NCBI GenBank assembly: GCA_014584575.1
Contig: JACTMP010000026.1
Location: forward strand, 108,470-172,469
Direction: 5' to 3'
DNA from: Chloroflexota bacterium
Lineage (GTDB): Bacteria > Chloroflexota > Anaerolineae > Promineifilales > Promineifilaceae
Length of the DNA stretch: 64,000 nucleotides
Shown one piece after another: positions 1 through 8,836 of the stretch. The translations under genes were made by a program, and so were the position numbers. The notes under the pieces were generated by a model, which was given only the letters and a program-made list of their open reading frames with translations, had not been told where the DNA came from and did not search any database. Position 1 is the stretch's first letter, and each line of letters opens with the position of its first letter.

Positions 1-47
1 TTTCATAGCAGCACCCTGAAGTCTCTGTGAATTTGTCTGGATAATTC

Positions 48-80
48 AGACATCCGATTTCTCCAAGAAACCGGATGTCT
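48..80. other. Hairpin downstream of the broken repeat protein
   Basis: Arms agacatccg and cggatgtct pair across a 15-base loop that itself holds a tttc/gaaa pairing. It lies just past the stop of the minus-strand reading frame ending at 99. No clear T-run follows on the minus strand, so terminator function is uncertain. Confidence 0.4.
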
Positions 81-98
81 CTTTCCCAAAAGCACAAG

Positions 99-1660
99 CT
101 ACTCTCTGACCACCAGCGGCAGGTAGGTGATCTGTACCCCCCCTTCATTGGTTACATTCACCAGAATATCTTGCGTATACTCCTGGTAAACAATGTGAAT
201 GGTGTAGGTACCTATACCCGGCAGCAAAATCCGGTAATCGCCCGGCTCTTGCGCATTAGCCACCTCCACCCCATTCAGGTAAACTTGGCCCGGATACAGC
301 ACCGTAATATAAATCCCACTCACAAATGCCCGCGGAATCGGCTCCTCCGACGCCGGATAAATATCATCCACCCGGAATCCCCAATCTTGGTACGTGGGAC
401 TTGTAGTTAATTTAACCTTGACTATACGCCCTGGGACATAATCCGACCAGACATCTGTTAAATGGGTGTTTTGAGAAAATGTTTGAATGATCGTGTCGTT
501 CGCATCTAATACTTGAATCGTATCTGAATGCCAGAGATCAATCCGGCTAAAGTGAATTTTGCTGGATATTGCATTGACGTTTGGATTCACAATAGGATTG
601 TGCCAATCCAGGATTGGTGACAGAATCTACAATCGCATCTACTCGAAAACCCCAATCCTGGTACGTGGGACTTGTAGTTAATTTAACCTTGACTATACGC
701 CCTGGGACATAATCCGACCAAACATCTGTCATATGGGTGTTCTCAAAAAACGTTTGAATGACTATATCGTTCGCATCTAATACTTGAATCGTATCTGAAT
801 GCCAGAGATCAATCCGGCTAAAGTGAATTTTGCTGGATATTGCATTGACGTTTGGATTCACAATAATGGTCGGATTCTGCGAGAGCAACAGGGAAGGTGG
901 GTGGGGGGTCGGGAGTGCCGGGGGAGGCGGTTTGGATGGCGTCTATGTTGTAGCCCCAGCGTTGCCCGGAACCATCGCTAACATGGCGGAGTTTGATCAC
1001 CGCGCCGGGTACGGCTTTCGAGGTAAATCCTGATGGGTGGCTTCCGGTGATCCACTGGTAAGGATTGTCGTCGGCGTCCATGATGATGAGATAATCTACG
1101 TCCTGTTCCAGTTCGATGCGGTCAAAATGGAGGCGGGTGCCGGCCGGGCTGGGCGCCGGATTGAGAAAAGTGCGAACATCGTTGTAATTGTTGGGATAGG
1201 GGTGGGGGCTGTAGGCAATGGTGGTGTAATTCAGATACTCAATTTGCTCGACGGCAAAACCCCAGAAACGGCCGCTGCCATCACTCTTCAACACAATCTT
1301 GATCAGCGACCCTGGCACCACGTCTGACCACATCCCATTCGGTGCGCTGGTCGTGATTTCCTGAATCAGCGTGTCATTCTGGTCGCGGATTTCGATTTTG
1401 TCTACCGTGTTTTCCAACTCAATGCGGCTAAAGTAAATACGGGCGGCGTTTTGGCCGCTGTTATTGTTGATTACCCAATAGGTATCTTCGTTATTGGCGT
1501 AGGGATGTTCACTCTCCACAATAGGGGTGTTGGGCACGGCCGTAGACTGCGCCTGAATACGCCCGCTATAGGCCAGCGCCAGCCAGACGGCCGTCAACAC
1601 CACTCCCATAACCACGACCGCCAGCCGCGAAAATTTTGCTAATTGCTTGCCAGTAATCAT
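99..1660 (-). pseudogene. Secreted CUB-like repeat protein broken by two +1 frameshifts
   Basis: Three consecutive minus-strand frames (818-1660, 547-888, 99-590) together encode one protein. It starts with a signal peptide or membrane anchor (residues about 10-37). Four copies follow of a roughly 85-residue beta-sandwich-like module with the pattern (R/K)IxFxRIxL, a DANDxxIQ strand, WSDxVPGxxIK and WGFxVDxI; the first two modules also carry SDGSG. The SDGS..WGF end recalls CUB domains, but that is only a resemblance. A different C-terminal domain of about 65 residues follows. Both breaks fall at the same place in a repeated module, and each needs a +1 shift. The second follows from a 271-bp tandem period, which is not a multiple of three. 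A pseudogene is the simplest reading; recoding or assembly error remains possible. The start at 1660 has an aggaggtc ribosome site upstream. Confidence 0.6.
381..865 (-). repeat. Two near-identical gene modules, period 271 bp
   Basis: Blocks of about 214 bp at 381-594 and 652-865 are almost identical, with only scattered substitutions. They are separated by an unrelated linker of about 57 bp, giving a 271-bp period. They encode modules 3 and 4 of the broken surface protein. The near identity suggests recent duplication or gene conversion. Confidence 0.8.
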
Positions 1661-1750
1661 CTTGACCTCCTGCCACTGGATACAATTCAGAAAACACTAC
1701 ACAACAATTGAAATATCTCCCACAGGCAGTATACTGAGGGCGGCACGGCC

Positions 1751-3310
1751 GTGTATACAATTTTCGGACATCTATCGGACAGGAATGAGACGGCCGTGCC
1801 ACCACAAAAAGTAGTGAAACCGGAAACAATCACCCCCACCTTGGTTGAGGAAATGCTGATTGCCTGGCGTTATACCCGTCAGGTGCCATCGCTTGATCTG
1901 GCGCTTCTGAGCCGTACTGCTCGCCCACCTGACGAACCGGCCCAGCCCACTTTGCGCCATGTGGTAGCGGCCCTGGTTGAGCATCAATTACAACAGCAGC
2001 GGCAGATGGCCGGGGTCGCGCTGATGGCGCCGGCCTCAAAAGAAGCCGCTTACAAGACGCTGGCGGCCGACTTCCAGACCCATCAGGCAGCATTGATGGC
2101 CTGGAGCGCACTTTATTTCCGCTACCTGTCGCCGGTTGCCTTGAGCGTGGCCGAGCTGGCCACAGCCGCTTCCCTCAGCACCCGCCACTTCCGGCGGCAC
2201 GTTGACCACGGCATCCGGCAGTTAACGACATTACTGCGCCAGGAAGAAGAGGCGGCGCAGCAGCAACAGCAGCAGTGGCGCTTGCAGCGTTTCCTGCCGT
2301 CGCCAGACTTCGCCCGACTTTTTGGCGCCGAAGCGGTGGTAGCGGACATTGTCGCCCGTCTGGCCAGGGAAGACGGCCCCCGTTTTGTCAGCATTGAAGG
2401 TTTGGGCGGCATTGGCAAAACGGCCGTAGCCCAGGCCGCCGCCCACCACTTTGCCCAGACCAATGCCTGGCTGGAAATCCTCTGGATTAGCGCCCGCCAG
2501 GAACGCCTGACCACCCAATGGCAATTTGAAAATATAGCCGACGCCAGCCAATCGCTCGAAGACGTTGTCACCCGCCTAGCCCACCAGTTGGGCCAGGATC
2601 AGCTGGCCGGTTTGCCCGCCACCGACAAATTGAGCCGTCTGCAACCCATCCTGGCCGCCCGCCCCCACCTGATCATCATTGATAACCTGGAAACATTGAG
2701 CGATACCGAGGCGCTGCTGCCTGCCCTTTTCCCCCTGGCCGGTTCCACCCGTTTCCTGCTCACCAGCCGCCACAGTTTGCGCGAGGTCGGCTTTGTCCAC
2801 GTGCTGCCCCTGTCCGAACTTTCCTTCGCCGCCAGCCAGACGCTAATAACCAGCGAACTGGAACGGCACGGGCAAACCACCACCCTCTCGCCCGCCGAAA
2901 TGGAGACCATTTACCAGGCCATCGGCGGGCTGCCGCTGGCGCTCAAATTGACGGCCGCGCAACTGGGCGATTTGCCGCTGGCCCACATTTTGCAGGGTAT
3001 CCAGTTAGCCCGCCGCCAGGGGCCGGAACGCATGTATGATTTCATTTATGGCCACACCTGGCGACTGCTCACGGACACAGCCCGCCACCTGCTGCTGACC
3101 ATGCTGCTCGTGTCGCCTGATGGCGAAGATGTTTCCTGGATGAAGTTGATGAGCAATTTGCCCCTGGCCGACTTTGACCAGGCATTGATGCAGTTGCGCC
3201 GCTATTCCCTGCTGGAAAAAGCCGGCAGCCTGGCTGCGCCCCGCTACCGCCTGCACCGGCTGACAGCCACCTTCTTGCAGACGGAACTGCTGCTGCGGTG
3301 GAATAGTTGA
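1751..3310 (+). CDS. STAND/NB-ARC-type ATPase with N-terminal HTH-like segment
   Basis: A 519-residue AP-ATPase. The Walker A motif GLGGIGKTA lies near residue 216, the Walker B-like LIIIDNLE near 307, a sensor-like LLTSRHSL near 335 and the GGLPLAL signature near 394. A winged-helix-like region ends the protein. Residues about 125-160 read like a helix-turn-helix (VAELATAASLSTRHFRRH), followed by a Gln run. No sensor repeats are fused here; the TPR protein encoded next may supply them. Proteins of this class are signal-controlled NTPases used in transcription control or defence, and the role here is unknown. The start used is GTG at 1751. ATG at 1853, preceded by a gaggaa site, is an alternative. 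Confidence 0.8.
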   Translation: MYTIFGHLSDRNETAVPPQKVVKPETITPTLVEEMLIAWRYTRQVPSLDLALLSRTARPPDEPAQPTLRHVVAALVEHQLQQQRQMAGVALMAPASKEAAYKTLAADFQTHQAALMAWSALYFRYLSPVALSVAELATAASLSTRHFRRHVDHGIRQLTTLLRQEEEAAQQQQQQWRLQRFLPSPDFARLFGAEAVVADIVARLAREDGPRFVSIEGLGGIGKTAVAQAAAHHFAQTNAWLEILWISARQERLTTQWQFENIADASQSLEDVVTRLAHQLGQDQLAGLPATDKLSRLQPILAARPHLIIIDNLETLSDTEALLPALFPLAGSTRFLLTSRHSLREVGFVHVLPLSELSFAASQTLITSELERHGQTTTLSPAEMETIYQAIGGLPLALKLTAAQLGDLPLAHILQGIQLARRQGPERMYDFIYGHTWRLLTDTARHLLLTMLLVSPDGEDVSWMKLMSNLPLADFDQALMQLRRYSLLEKAGSLAAPRYRLHRLTATFLQTELLLRWNS

Positions 3311-3315
3311 CAGAG

Positions 3316-3348
3316 AGGTGCAACGCACTTGTTAAGTGCGTTGCACCT
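3316..3348. repeat. Perfect 15-bp-arm palindrome between the STAND and TPR genes
   Basis: Arms aggtgcaacgcactt and its exact reverse complement flank the loop gtt. It sits 5 bases after the STAND stop codon and 12 bases before the TPR ATG. No T-run follows, so it is not a classical terminator. It could be a processing or stability hairpin that uncouples the two genes, or a REP-like insertion. Confidence 0.85.
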
Positions 3349-3360
3349 GAATGCCATAAC

Positions 3361-4938
3361 ATGAACCTGACGCCCGCTTTTGCCCTCGACGAACGGCAGC
3401 GCTGGACGGAAGCGTTTGCCAGCCACCTGGCCGACCGGCTGCACTGGCTGGCCGCCTACGCCCAGGAACACCGGCCCAAACCGGCTCTTTTACGGCCGTA
3501 TGCCGACAGTTTTATCACTCTCATCCGGCAGGCCCGGCAATTTCCGGCGCTGGCACGGCCGTGTCTCAACCTCATCCTGTCGTTACACCCCCTACCCGAA
3601 CGGTGGGGGCATTGGACGGCCTGGGAGGAGGTGTTGCGGGAAGGCGCGGCGCTGGCCGGCCAACACGGCTGGCCGGCCGAACAGGCGGAACTGCTGGCGC
3701 ATCAGGCGCAGTTGCTCGGCTCTTGCAGCCGCCACGACCAGGCGGCGGACGTGGCCCGGCGCGCCATACCTTTGGCTCAACAGTCAGGGCTGGTACGGCC
3801 GTTGGCCCTATCCGGCGCCGCCCTGGCCAACGCCCTGGGGGTCATGGGCCAGGTGGCCGCCGCTGAGACTTTATTGGAGGAGTTACTGGCGCAAACGGCC
3901 GTTCTCCGCCCCACCGCCGCCCCGTCCGACTTTGACGCCGCCATGCTGTCTCTGGAAAACAGCCAGGCGCTCCTGCTACGGCAGCAGGGGCGCCCGGCTG
4001 AAGCCATCGCCGCTGTGCAGCGCATGGTAAAGCGCGTCCAGGGCAAACCGCACATTTCCCCTTACCAGGTGGGCGACGCCTACGTGGATCAGGCAACGAT
4101 GTTATGGGCGGGTGGGGATTACCAGACGGCCGTACGCGCCCTGCAAACCGCCATCCATCTCTTTGAACAGGTGCAGGACACTGCCGCCGCCACCTTCGCC
4201 AGGGGCAATTTAGGGCTGGTCTATTGGAGCATGGCCCGCTACGACCTGGCCGAACAATACATGACCCAATGCGCCACCTACTGCGAAGAACACAACGCCC
4301 AATGGCGGCTCATCAACGAAGTCGGCAATCTGGTAGTCGTTTACCTGGGGCAGGGGAAACTGGCGCAGGCACAGCAGTACGTGGAACGGCACCTGGATCT
4401 GGCGCGTCGCTACGGCCATACCCGTGAAGAAAGCCGGGCGCGGCTGAACCGGGGCGCTGTTCTCGTTTATCTGGGCGATTACGCCGCCGCCCGCCAGGAG
4501 TTGGAAGAAAGTCTGGCGCTTGTTACCAGCGAGGGACGGCAGGAGTTGATTGCGGCCGTGCAAACCGACCTGAGCCTCTGTTATGCCGGTCTTGGCGATT
4601 TGCAGACGGCGCAGCAATTTGCTATGAGCGCCCACACCATGGCGGAGCAGATGAGTTTCCCCGGTCTGACCATCATCACCCTGCGCGCCCTGGCCCGGTT
4701 TGGCGCGCCAGAAACGCGCCGCGCCCATTTGCACAGCGCCCTATCCCTGGCGCAGCGCCATGACCGGCCGTTTGACGAGGCTGCCTGTCTATTCTCGCTG
4801 GCTGGTTTATCTACAACCAGAAATGAACGAATCACTTGCTGGCAACAAGCCACGTACCTGTTAGAGTCAATGGGGGCTACCACCTGGCTGGCCGGACACA
4901 CAGCGGACGCTCCCCCATTCCTGGCGCTTATGCTTTAG
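3361..4938 (+). CDS. TPR-repeat protein, partner of the upstream STAND ATPase
   Basis: A 525-residue, all-helical, Ala/Leu/Gln-rich protein. Repeated A..Y..A...(L/Y)..A pairs are clear from about residue 90 to 470 (for example YQTAVRALQTAIHLFEQ and YDLAEQYMTQCATYCEE), typical of tetratricopeptide repeats. No catalytic domain is seen. It follows the NB-ARC gene on the same strand. TPR arrays are the usual C-terminal sensor of MalT/NLR-like STAND proteins, so the pair may be a split STAND protein (inference). A TTG at 3307 would overlap the upstream stop and translate through the hairpin; ATG at 3361 is preferred because the protein-like sequence begins there. Confidence 0.75.
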   Translation: MNLTPAFALDERQRWTEAFASHLADRLHWLAAYAQEHRPKPALLRPYADSFITLIRQARQFPALARPCLNLILSLHPLPERWGHWTAWEEVLREGAALAGQHGWPAEQAELLAHQAQLLGSCSRHDQAADVARRAIPLAQQSGLVRPLALSGAALANALGVMGQVAAAETLLEELLAQTAVLRPTAAPSDFDAAMLSLENSQALLLRQQGRPAEAIAAVQRMVKRVQGKPHISPYQVGDAYVDQATMLWAGGDYQTAVRALQTAIHLFEQVQDTAAATFARGNLGLVYWSMARYDLAEQYMTQCATYCEEHNAQWRLINEVGNLVVVYLGQGKLAQAQQYVERHLDLARRYGHTREESRARLNRGAVLVYLGDYAAARQELEESLALVTSEGRQELIAAVQTDLSLCYAGLGDLQTAQQFAMSAHTMAEQMSFPGLTIITLRALARFGAPETRRAHLHSALSLAQRHDRPFDEAACLFSLAGLSTTRNERITCWQQATYLLESMGATTWLAGHTADAPPFLALML

Positions 4939-4987
4939 TGATCGGTACCCCATGTACGCAATTCAATGCCATCACCGTCACAGGCAA

Positions 4988-5185
4988 TCATGTCCCCCCT
5001 ACCTCTGGCTGCCACAACCGCACACATTCCCGGCAAACATTCTCCACCCCCACTTGCTTCAAACGGGCATGGGCACGGCCGTCGCGGATGGGCTGCCCAC
5101 AGCGGGCTGCCGTCGCACGGCGGCTGTGCTCCACAATATGCCAGACATCACCGGTGAGCAAGACGATGGGGTTGGGTTCTTCCAT
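4988..5185 (-). CDS. Small Cys/His protein, possible zinc-binding
   Basis: A 65-residue frame directly downstream of msrA on the same strand. It has HIVEHSRRATAARCGQPI early and VCRECVRLW late. The C...CxxC arrangement and basic character suggest a small zinc-binding fold, but no named family is recognised. The start ATG at 5185 lacks a strong ribosome site, so translational coupling to msrA, 20 bases upstream, is likely. The opposite strand is also open here but shows no protein-like pattern. Confidence 0.4.
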   Translation of the reverse strand: MEEPNPIVLLTGDVWHIVEHSRRATAARCGQPIRDGRAHARLKQVGVENVCRECVRLWQPEVGGT

Positions 5186-5205
5186 CAGCCACTCGTATTC
5201 TCCAT

Positions 5206-5751
5206 CTAAACGCCCGCCTTCAACCTCGCCTGAAACGATTTGCGGAACTTTTGCACTTTGGGGTTCACTACCACCATGCAGTAGGGTTGGTACGGGTTCT
5301 CATTGAAGTAATTCTGGTGGTAATCCTCCGCCGGGTAAAAAATATCCAACGGCACAATTTCCGTTACAATCTGGTTGGCGTACAGGTCAGAGTCATCTAT
5401 AGCGGCCAGGGACGCCGCCGCGCTCCGTTGTTGTTTCTCATTGTGCGTCAGAATAATGGAACGATACTGTGGGCCTACATCATTGCCCTGCCGGTTGTGG
5501 GTGGTGGGGTCGTGAATGTGCCAGAAAATCTCCAGCAGCGTTTCATAGGAAATAATAGCGGGGTCATAACTGATTTGCACCACCTCCGCGTGGCCGGTTG
5601 TGCCCGCGCAGACTGCTTTGTAACTGGGGTTAGGTACATGCCCGCCAGCGTAACCGGATACTACCTGCTCTACACCGGCTACATCCTGATATACCGCTTC
5701 CAGACACCAGAAGCAGCCCCCGCCCAACGTCGCTTTTTCTAACTGTGCCAT
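5206..5751 (-). CDS. msrA: Peptide methionine sulfoxide reductase MsrA
   Basis: Reduces methionine-S-sulfoxide in proteins with thioredoxin as electron donor, in the cytoplasm. The catalytic signature GGGCFWC lies near residues 11-17. GYAGG, the GHAEVVQ..YDP segment and FW..HDPTTHNRQGNDVG.QYRS are all present, and the length of 181 residues is normal. MsrB is not fused to it or adjacent. The start at 5751 is chosen over 5757 because an aagga site is 8 bases away. A small Cys-rich gene follows closely. Confidence 0.95.
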   Translation of the reverse strand: MAQLEKATLGGGCFWCLEAVYQDVAGVEQVVSGYAGGHVPNPSYKAVCAGTTGHAEVVQISYDPAIISYETLLEIFWHIHDPTTHNRQGNDVGPQYRSIILTHNEKQQRSAAASLAAIDDSDLYANQIVTEIVPLDIFYPAEDYHQNYFNENPYQPYCMVVVNPKVQKFRKSFQARLKAGV

Positions 5752-5832
5752 GATCATTGTCCTTTTTTCACAGGTTTATCGGATTGTATAGCTTAGAGGG
5801 GGCGACTGGTGGAATTCTTTCGCGGTCATTAG

Positions 5833-5861
5833 ATTGGTTCAATCTACAAGATTGAACCAAT
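5833..5861. repeat. Palindrome, agattggttcaatct family (copy 1)
   Basis: Perfect 13-bp arms attggttcaatct and agattgaaccaat around loop aca. A second, longer copy lies at 26075-26107. It sits immediately downstream of the gene ending at 5866, so it may act as a 3-prime stability hairpin. Confidence 0.8.
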
Positions 5862-5865
5862 TTGT

Positions 5866-6723
5866 CTAGGATACACGCGGTATCTGCAAAATCTGGCGCG
5901 CTTCGGCAATGGAGGCCACTTCGCCGCCAATGATGTGTATGAGTTCCACCGCCTGGGTCACACACTCCCCGTTGGACTTTGCCAGTTCCCCGTTGGGCAG
6001 ATAGAGATTGTCTTCCAGCCCCACGCGCACGTTGCCATTCATGGTGATGGCTACGGCCACCAGCGCCCATTGGTGGCGGCTAATGCCAATGACCTGCCAG
6101 TTTGCGTTGGCCGGTAACTGCCCTGCCTGATGCACCAGGTTTTGGGTGGTGGCGGGGATGCCGCCCAAGACGCCCATCACCAGGCTGAACTGGTAGGGTG
6201 CGGGCAGTACGCCCATGTCAATAAGCGGTTGGGCGTTATTGATGTGGCCGGTATCAAAACATTCCATTTCCGGCCGTGTGCCTGCTTCATTCATCGCCTG
6301 CAAAAAGTATTGGATGTCATCAAAGGGGTTGGCAAAAACGTAGTCGTGGTAGAAGCGTTTGTGCTGGCGAGAGTAGATGGCGTAGTTCATAGACCCCATG
6401 TTCAGGGCGGCCATCTCCGGCTTGAGGGCGCGGATGTGGTGAATGCGGTGTTCGCGGGGGATGCCAAACGCGCCGGTCGAGTAGTTGATAATCAGGTCGG
6501 GGCATCGCTGCCGCACTTCCTGGTGAATCTGGCTAAACGTTTCCACGTCCCAGGCGGGTGTGCCATCGGCGTTACGGGCGTGGATGTGAACAATGCTGGC
6601 GCCTGCCTCGGCGCTGCGCCGCGCCTCTTCGCCAATTTCGGCGGGGGTGAAGGGGATGTAAGGCGATTGTTTTCGGGTCGTGACGACGCCGGTAAGCGCG
6701 GCGCTGATGATGATTTTGCTCAT
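5866..6723 (-). CDS. Beta-keto acid cleavage enzyme (BKACE, DUF849)
   Basis: A 285-residue TIM-barrel metalloenzyme of the 3-keto-5-aminohexanoate cleavage family. The family condenses a beta-keto acid with acetyl-CoA, giving acetoacetate and a new acyl-CoA. Zinc-site and catalytic motifs are visible: VHIHAR near residue 46, ECFDTGH near 154 and VGLEDNLYLP near 231. The N-terminal KIIISAALTG(V/A) is typical. It lies 52 bases downstream of a PaaK-like ligase on the same strand, so the two probably form an operon. The specific keto-acid substrate cannot be told from sequence alone. Confidence 0.88.
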   Translation of the reverse strand: MSKIIISAALTGVVTTRKQSPYIPFTPAEIGEEARRSAEAGASIVHIHARNADGTPAWDVETFSQIHQEVRQRCPDLIINYSTGAFGIPREHRIHHIRALKPEMAALNMGSMNYAIYSRQHKRFYHDYVFANPFDDIQYFLQAMNEAGTRPEMECFDTGHINNAQPLIDMGVLPAPYQFSLVMGVLGGIPATTQNLVHQAGQLPANANWQVIGISRHQWALVAVAITMNGNVRVGLEDNLYLPNGELAKSNGECVTQAVELIHIIGGEVASIAEARQILQIPRVS

Positions 6724-6775
6724 AGATGTCCTGTTTCCGAAGCCGATAGTTTATCTACGGCTCACGACTCACCGA

Positions 6776-7987
6776 TCACTGTGCCCACACACGGCCGTCC
6801 ACCATCCCCGCTACATTCTCTCCCAGACCACCCGGCGGCAGGCATTCCACTTCATCCACACGTACCCGGCAGAGGTTTTTCACCATTTCCTGCAATGGAA
6901 TGGTCACGGCCGTACACTCCACCCCTTCTGCCAATTCGGCTCTGACCACAAAATGATCCTTGTTTTCCGGCTGCGTCACTACGCCTTGTACCTTGAGCAC
7001 GCCGGGCACCTGCCGCGCCGCAAAACCAAGTTGGTTCGGGTGTACAAACATACCGCGCACCTTCACCGCATCGCCCGACCGCCCTACCAGGATAATGCCC
7101 CGTTCCGCCTGGGCGCTGTGGCCGGGATTGGGGTCTACATTTACGGCCATATCACCCGTGCCAATGCGGATGAGTGGGTAAATGTGGCTGAAGTTGGTGA
7201 CCACGATCTCGCCCGCCTCGCCAGGGCCGACCGGCTGCCCCGTATCCGGGTCTACCACTTCCACCAGCGGCTCGGCAAAAAGCTGAAAAGCCAGACCGCC
7301 GCTCGTGTTGAGCGCCAAAATGCCAAACTCTGCTGTAGCGTAAGCGTTGCCAATTTTTACGCCAAACGCTTCAATGGCAGCGCGCATCGGCGGCAGCAGC
7401 GGTTCCGCAGAGACAATGGCGTGGTCAATTGCCAGTTGGATGCCCTGCTCTTTGGCCTTTTCCAGCAGCGACAGGAGAAAGCTGGGCGTGCCCGCATAGC
7501 CGGTGGCCTGCAAATCATAAGCCATTTTGATCTGCAATTCGCTGTTGCCGATACCGCCGGGCACAACCGTGCAGCCCATCCGCGTAAAAGCGCCATCAAA
7601 CAAGAACCCGGCCGGCACCAGGTGGTAAGAAAAGCAGTTCAGCACAATCTCCCCCGGCCGAAAGCCGCTCAGACGTAACGCTTCCAGGGAAATTTCCCAG
7701 TTGACTTCATCCGGCGCGGGCGCCGGTTCGTAAATAGGGCCGGGCGAGAAGAAGATATGCGTCACCTGTTCACGCGGCACAGTGACCATGCCGCCAAAGG
7801 GGGGGTGCGCCTGTTGCAGTTGGATCAGGTGATCTTTGGGGAAAACGGGGATTTTTACCAGGTCGGCCATCCCGCGAATATCGTTGGGGGTTAGACCAGC
7901 CTGATCGAAACGGGTTTTTACGGCCGTTGCCTTTTCATACGCAAACTGGATAAATTCCTGTAATTGAGTGTCTGATCTATTCATCAT
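6776..7987 (-). CDS. PaaK-like AMP-dependent ligase with altered P-loop
   Basis: A 403-residue adenylate-forming enzyme related to phenylacetate-CoA ligase. YATAEFG stands in the usual Y(G)xTE position, RIGTGDMA matches the ATP-ribose motif, and VGRSGDAVKVRGMFVHP matches the hinge. The phosphate-binding SSGTTGxP loop is replaced by FFSPGPIYEP near residue 80, as in a subgroup of PaaK-like proteins, so ATP handling may differ. It is encoded just upstream of the BKACE gene. A joint role in making and cleaving an acyl-CoA is inferred from this pairing. Confidence 0.75.
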   Translation of the reverse strand: MMNRSDTQLQEFIQFAYEKATAVKTRFDQAGLTPNDIRGMADLVKIPVFPKDHLIQLQQAHPPFGGMVTVPREQVTHIFFSPGPIYEPAPAPDEVNWEISLEALRLSGFRPGEIVLNCFSYHLVPAGFLFDGAFTRMGCTVVPGGIGNSELQIKMAYDLQATGYAGTPSFLLSLLEKAKEQGIQLAIDHAIVSAEPLLPPMRAAIEAFGVKIGNAYATAEFGILALNTSGGLAFQLFAEPLVEVVDPDTGQPVGPGEAGEIVVTNFSHIYPLIRIGTGDMAVNVDPNPGHSAQAERGIILVGRSGDAVKVRGMFVHPNQLGFAARQVPGVLKVQGVVTQPENKDHFVVRAELAEGVECTAVTIPLQEMVKNLCRVRVDEVECLPPGGLGENVAGMVDGRVWAQ

Positions 7988-8198
7988 ATAAAAACTTCAT
8001 CAGGCAAAGCCAACTGTTATAAACCTTCCCGCAGTCACCGAACCCCAGATGGCACTGAAATGTCAGACAGCCACCCGCGAGTACCGGTGCATGATTGGCA
8101 CTTTACCATAAAAAGTTGGTATTGCAACTGAGCAGCCCTGGCCGGCTACGAGACCTATTTAGCGGAGATTATCTGGCCGGACAAAGAAAAACTGTTTG

Positions 8199-8624
8199 TT
8201 ACCCAAAAGGCTCGGCTTCCGGCATTAACGCCATCTGGTTTAACAAGTCTGTGACCGTGATGATTCCCACCAGCTCATCATCTTCCACCACCGGCAGCGC
8301 ACCATATTTATAGGCGCTCAAAATTTGCGCCACCTTGTGAATCGGTGTGTCTGGTGTAACCGTTTTGGGATTCGGCGTCATGCAACGGCCGGCGGTAAAT
8401 TGATCAAGCAGAGTAATACGTTCCAGAGGATCGGCTGTTACTAATGGTGAATTGACAGCCAGACGCACATCCCTATCAGTGATAATTCCTGCCAACTTGC
8501 CGTTGTTCACTACTAGCAGTTGGCGTGTATTACGTTTATTCATCAAGGATACCACTTCACGGAGTGAGGTTTGTGGGGTTACTGTGTCTGGATCAATGGT
8601 CATCAGGTCATTTGTGGTTAACAT
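8199..8624 (-). CDS. Tandem CBS-domain protein
   Basis: A 141-residue protein made almost wholly of two CBS motifs. The first is residues about 1-62 (MTIDPDTVTPQTSLREV through AGIITDRDVRLAV), the second about 78-135 (CMTPNPKTVTPDTPIHKV through VGIITVTDLL). Such stand-alone pairs bind adenosyl ligands (AMP, ATP, SAM or NAD) and regulate partners; no partner is evident here. ATG at 8624 is chosen because a gaggagaac ribosome site directly precedes it, although the frame stays open further upstream to 8975. Confidence 0.85.
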   Translation of the reverse strand: MLTTNDLMTIDPDTVTPQTSLREVVSLMNKRNTRQLLVVNNGKLAGIITDRDVRLAVNSPLVTADPLERITLLDQFTAGRCMTPNPKTVTPDTPIHKVAQILSAYKYGALPVVEDDELVGIITVTDLLNQMALMPEAEPFG

Positions 8625-8836
8625 GTTCTCCTCATAGTTGGGCATCGCAGTTTGATTACCGCCCGATTGCCCAGGTAACGATATCTGGAGTATAGATTCT
8701 TCATTTTCAGGTAATGTACACATACATTCTAGAGATTGGCAAGGAGTAGGGCGTGTGGCAAATGTCACAAATAACGAGTGATTTTTAGCGGGAAGATGGC
8801 GAATGAAGGTGGGTGATCGAGCAGTCGAGAGTCGGG

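Noticed and set aside
4952..5209. Plus-strand 85-codon frame opposite the small Cys protein
   Set aside because: Pro/His-rich, no ribosome site. The minus-strand frame has a zinc-ribbon-like Cys pattern and is coupled to msrA.
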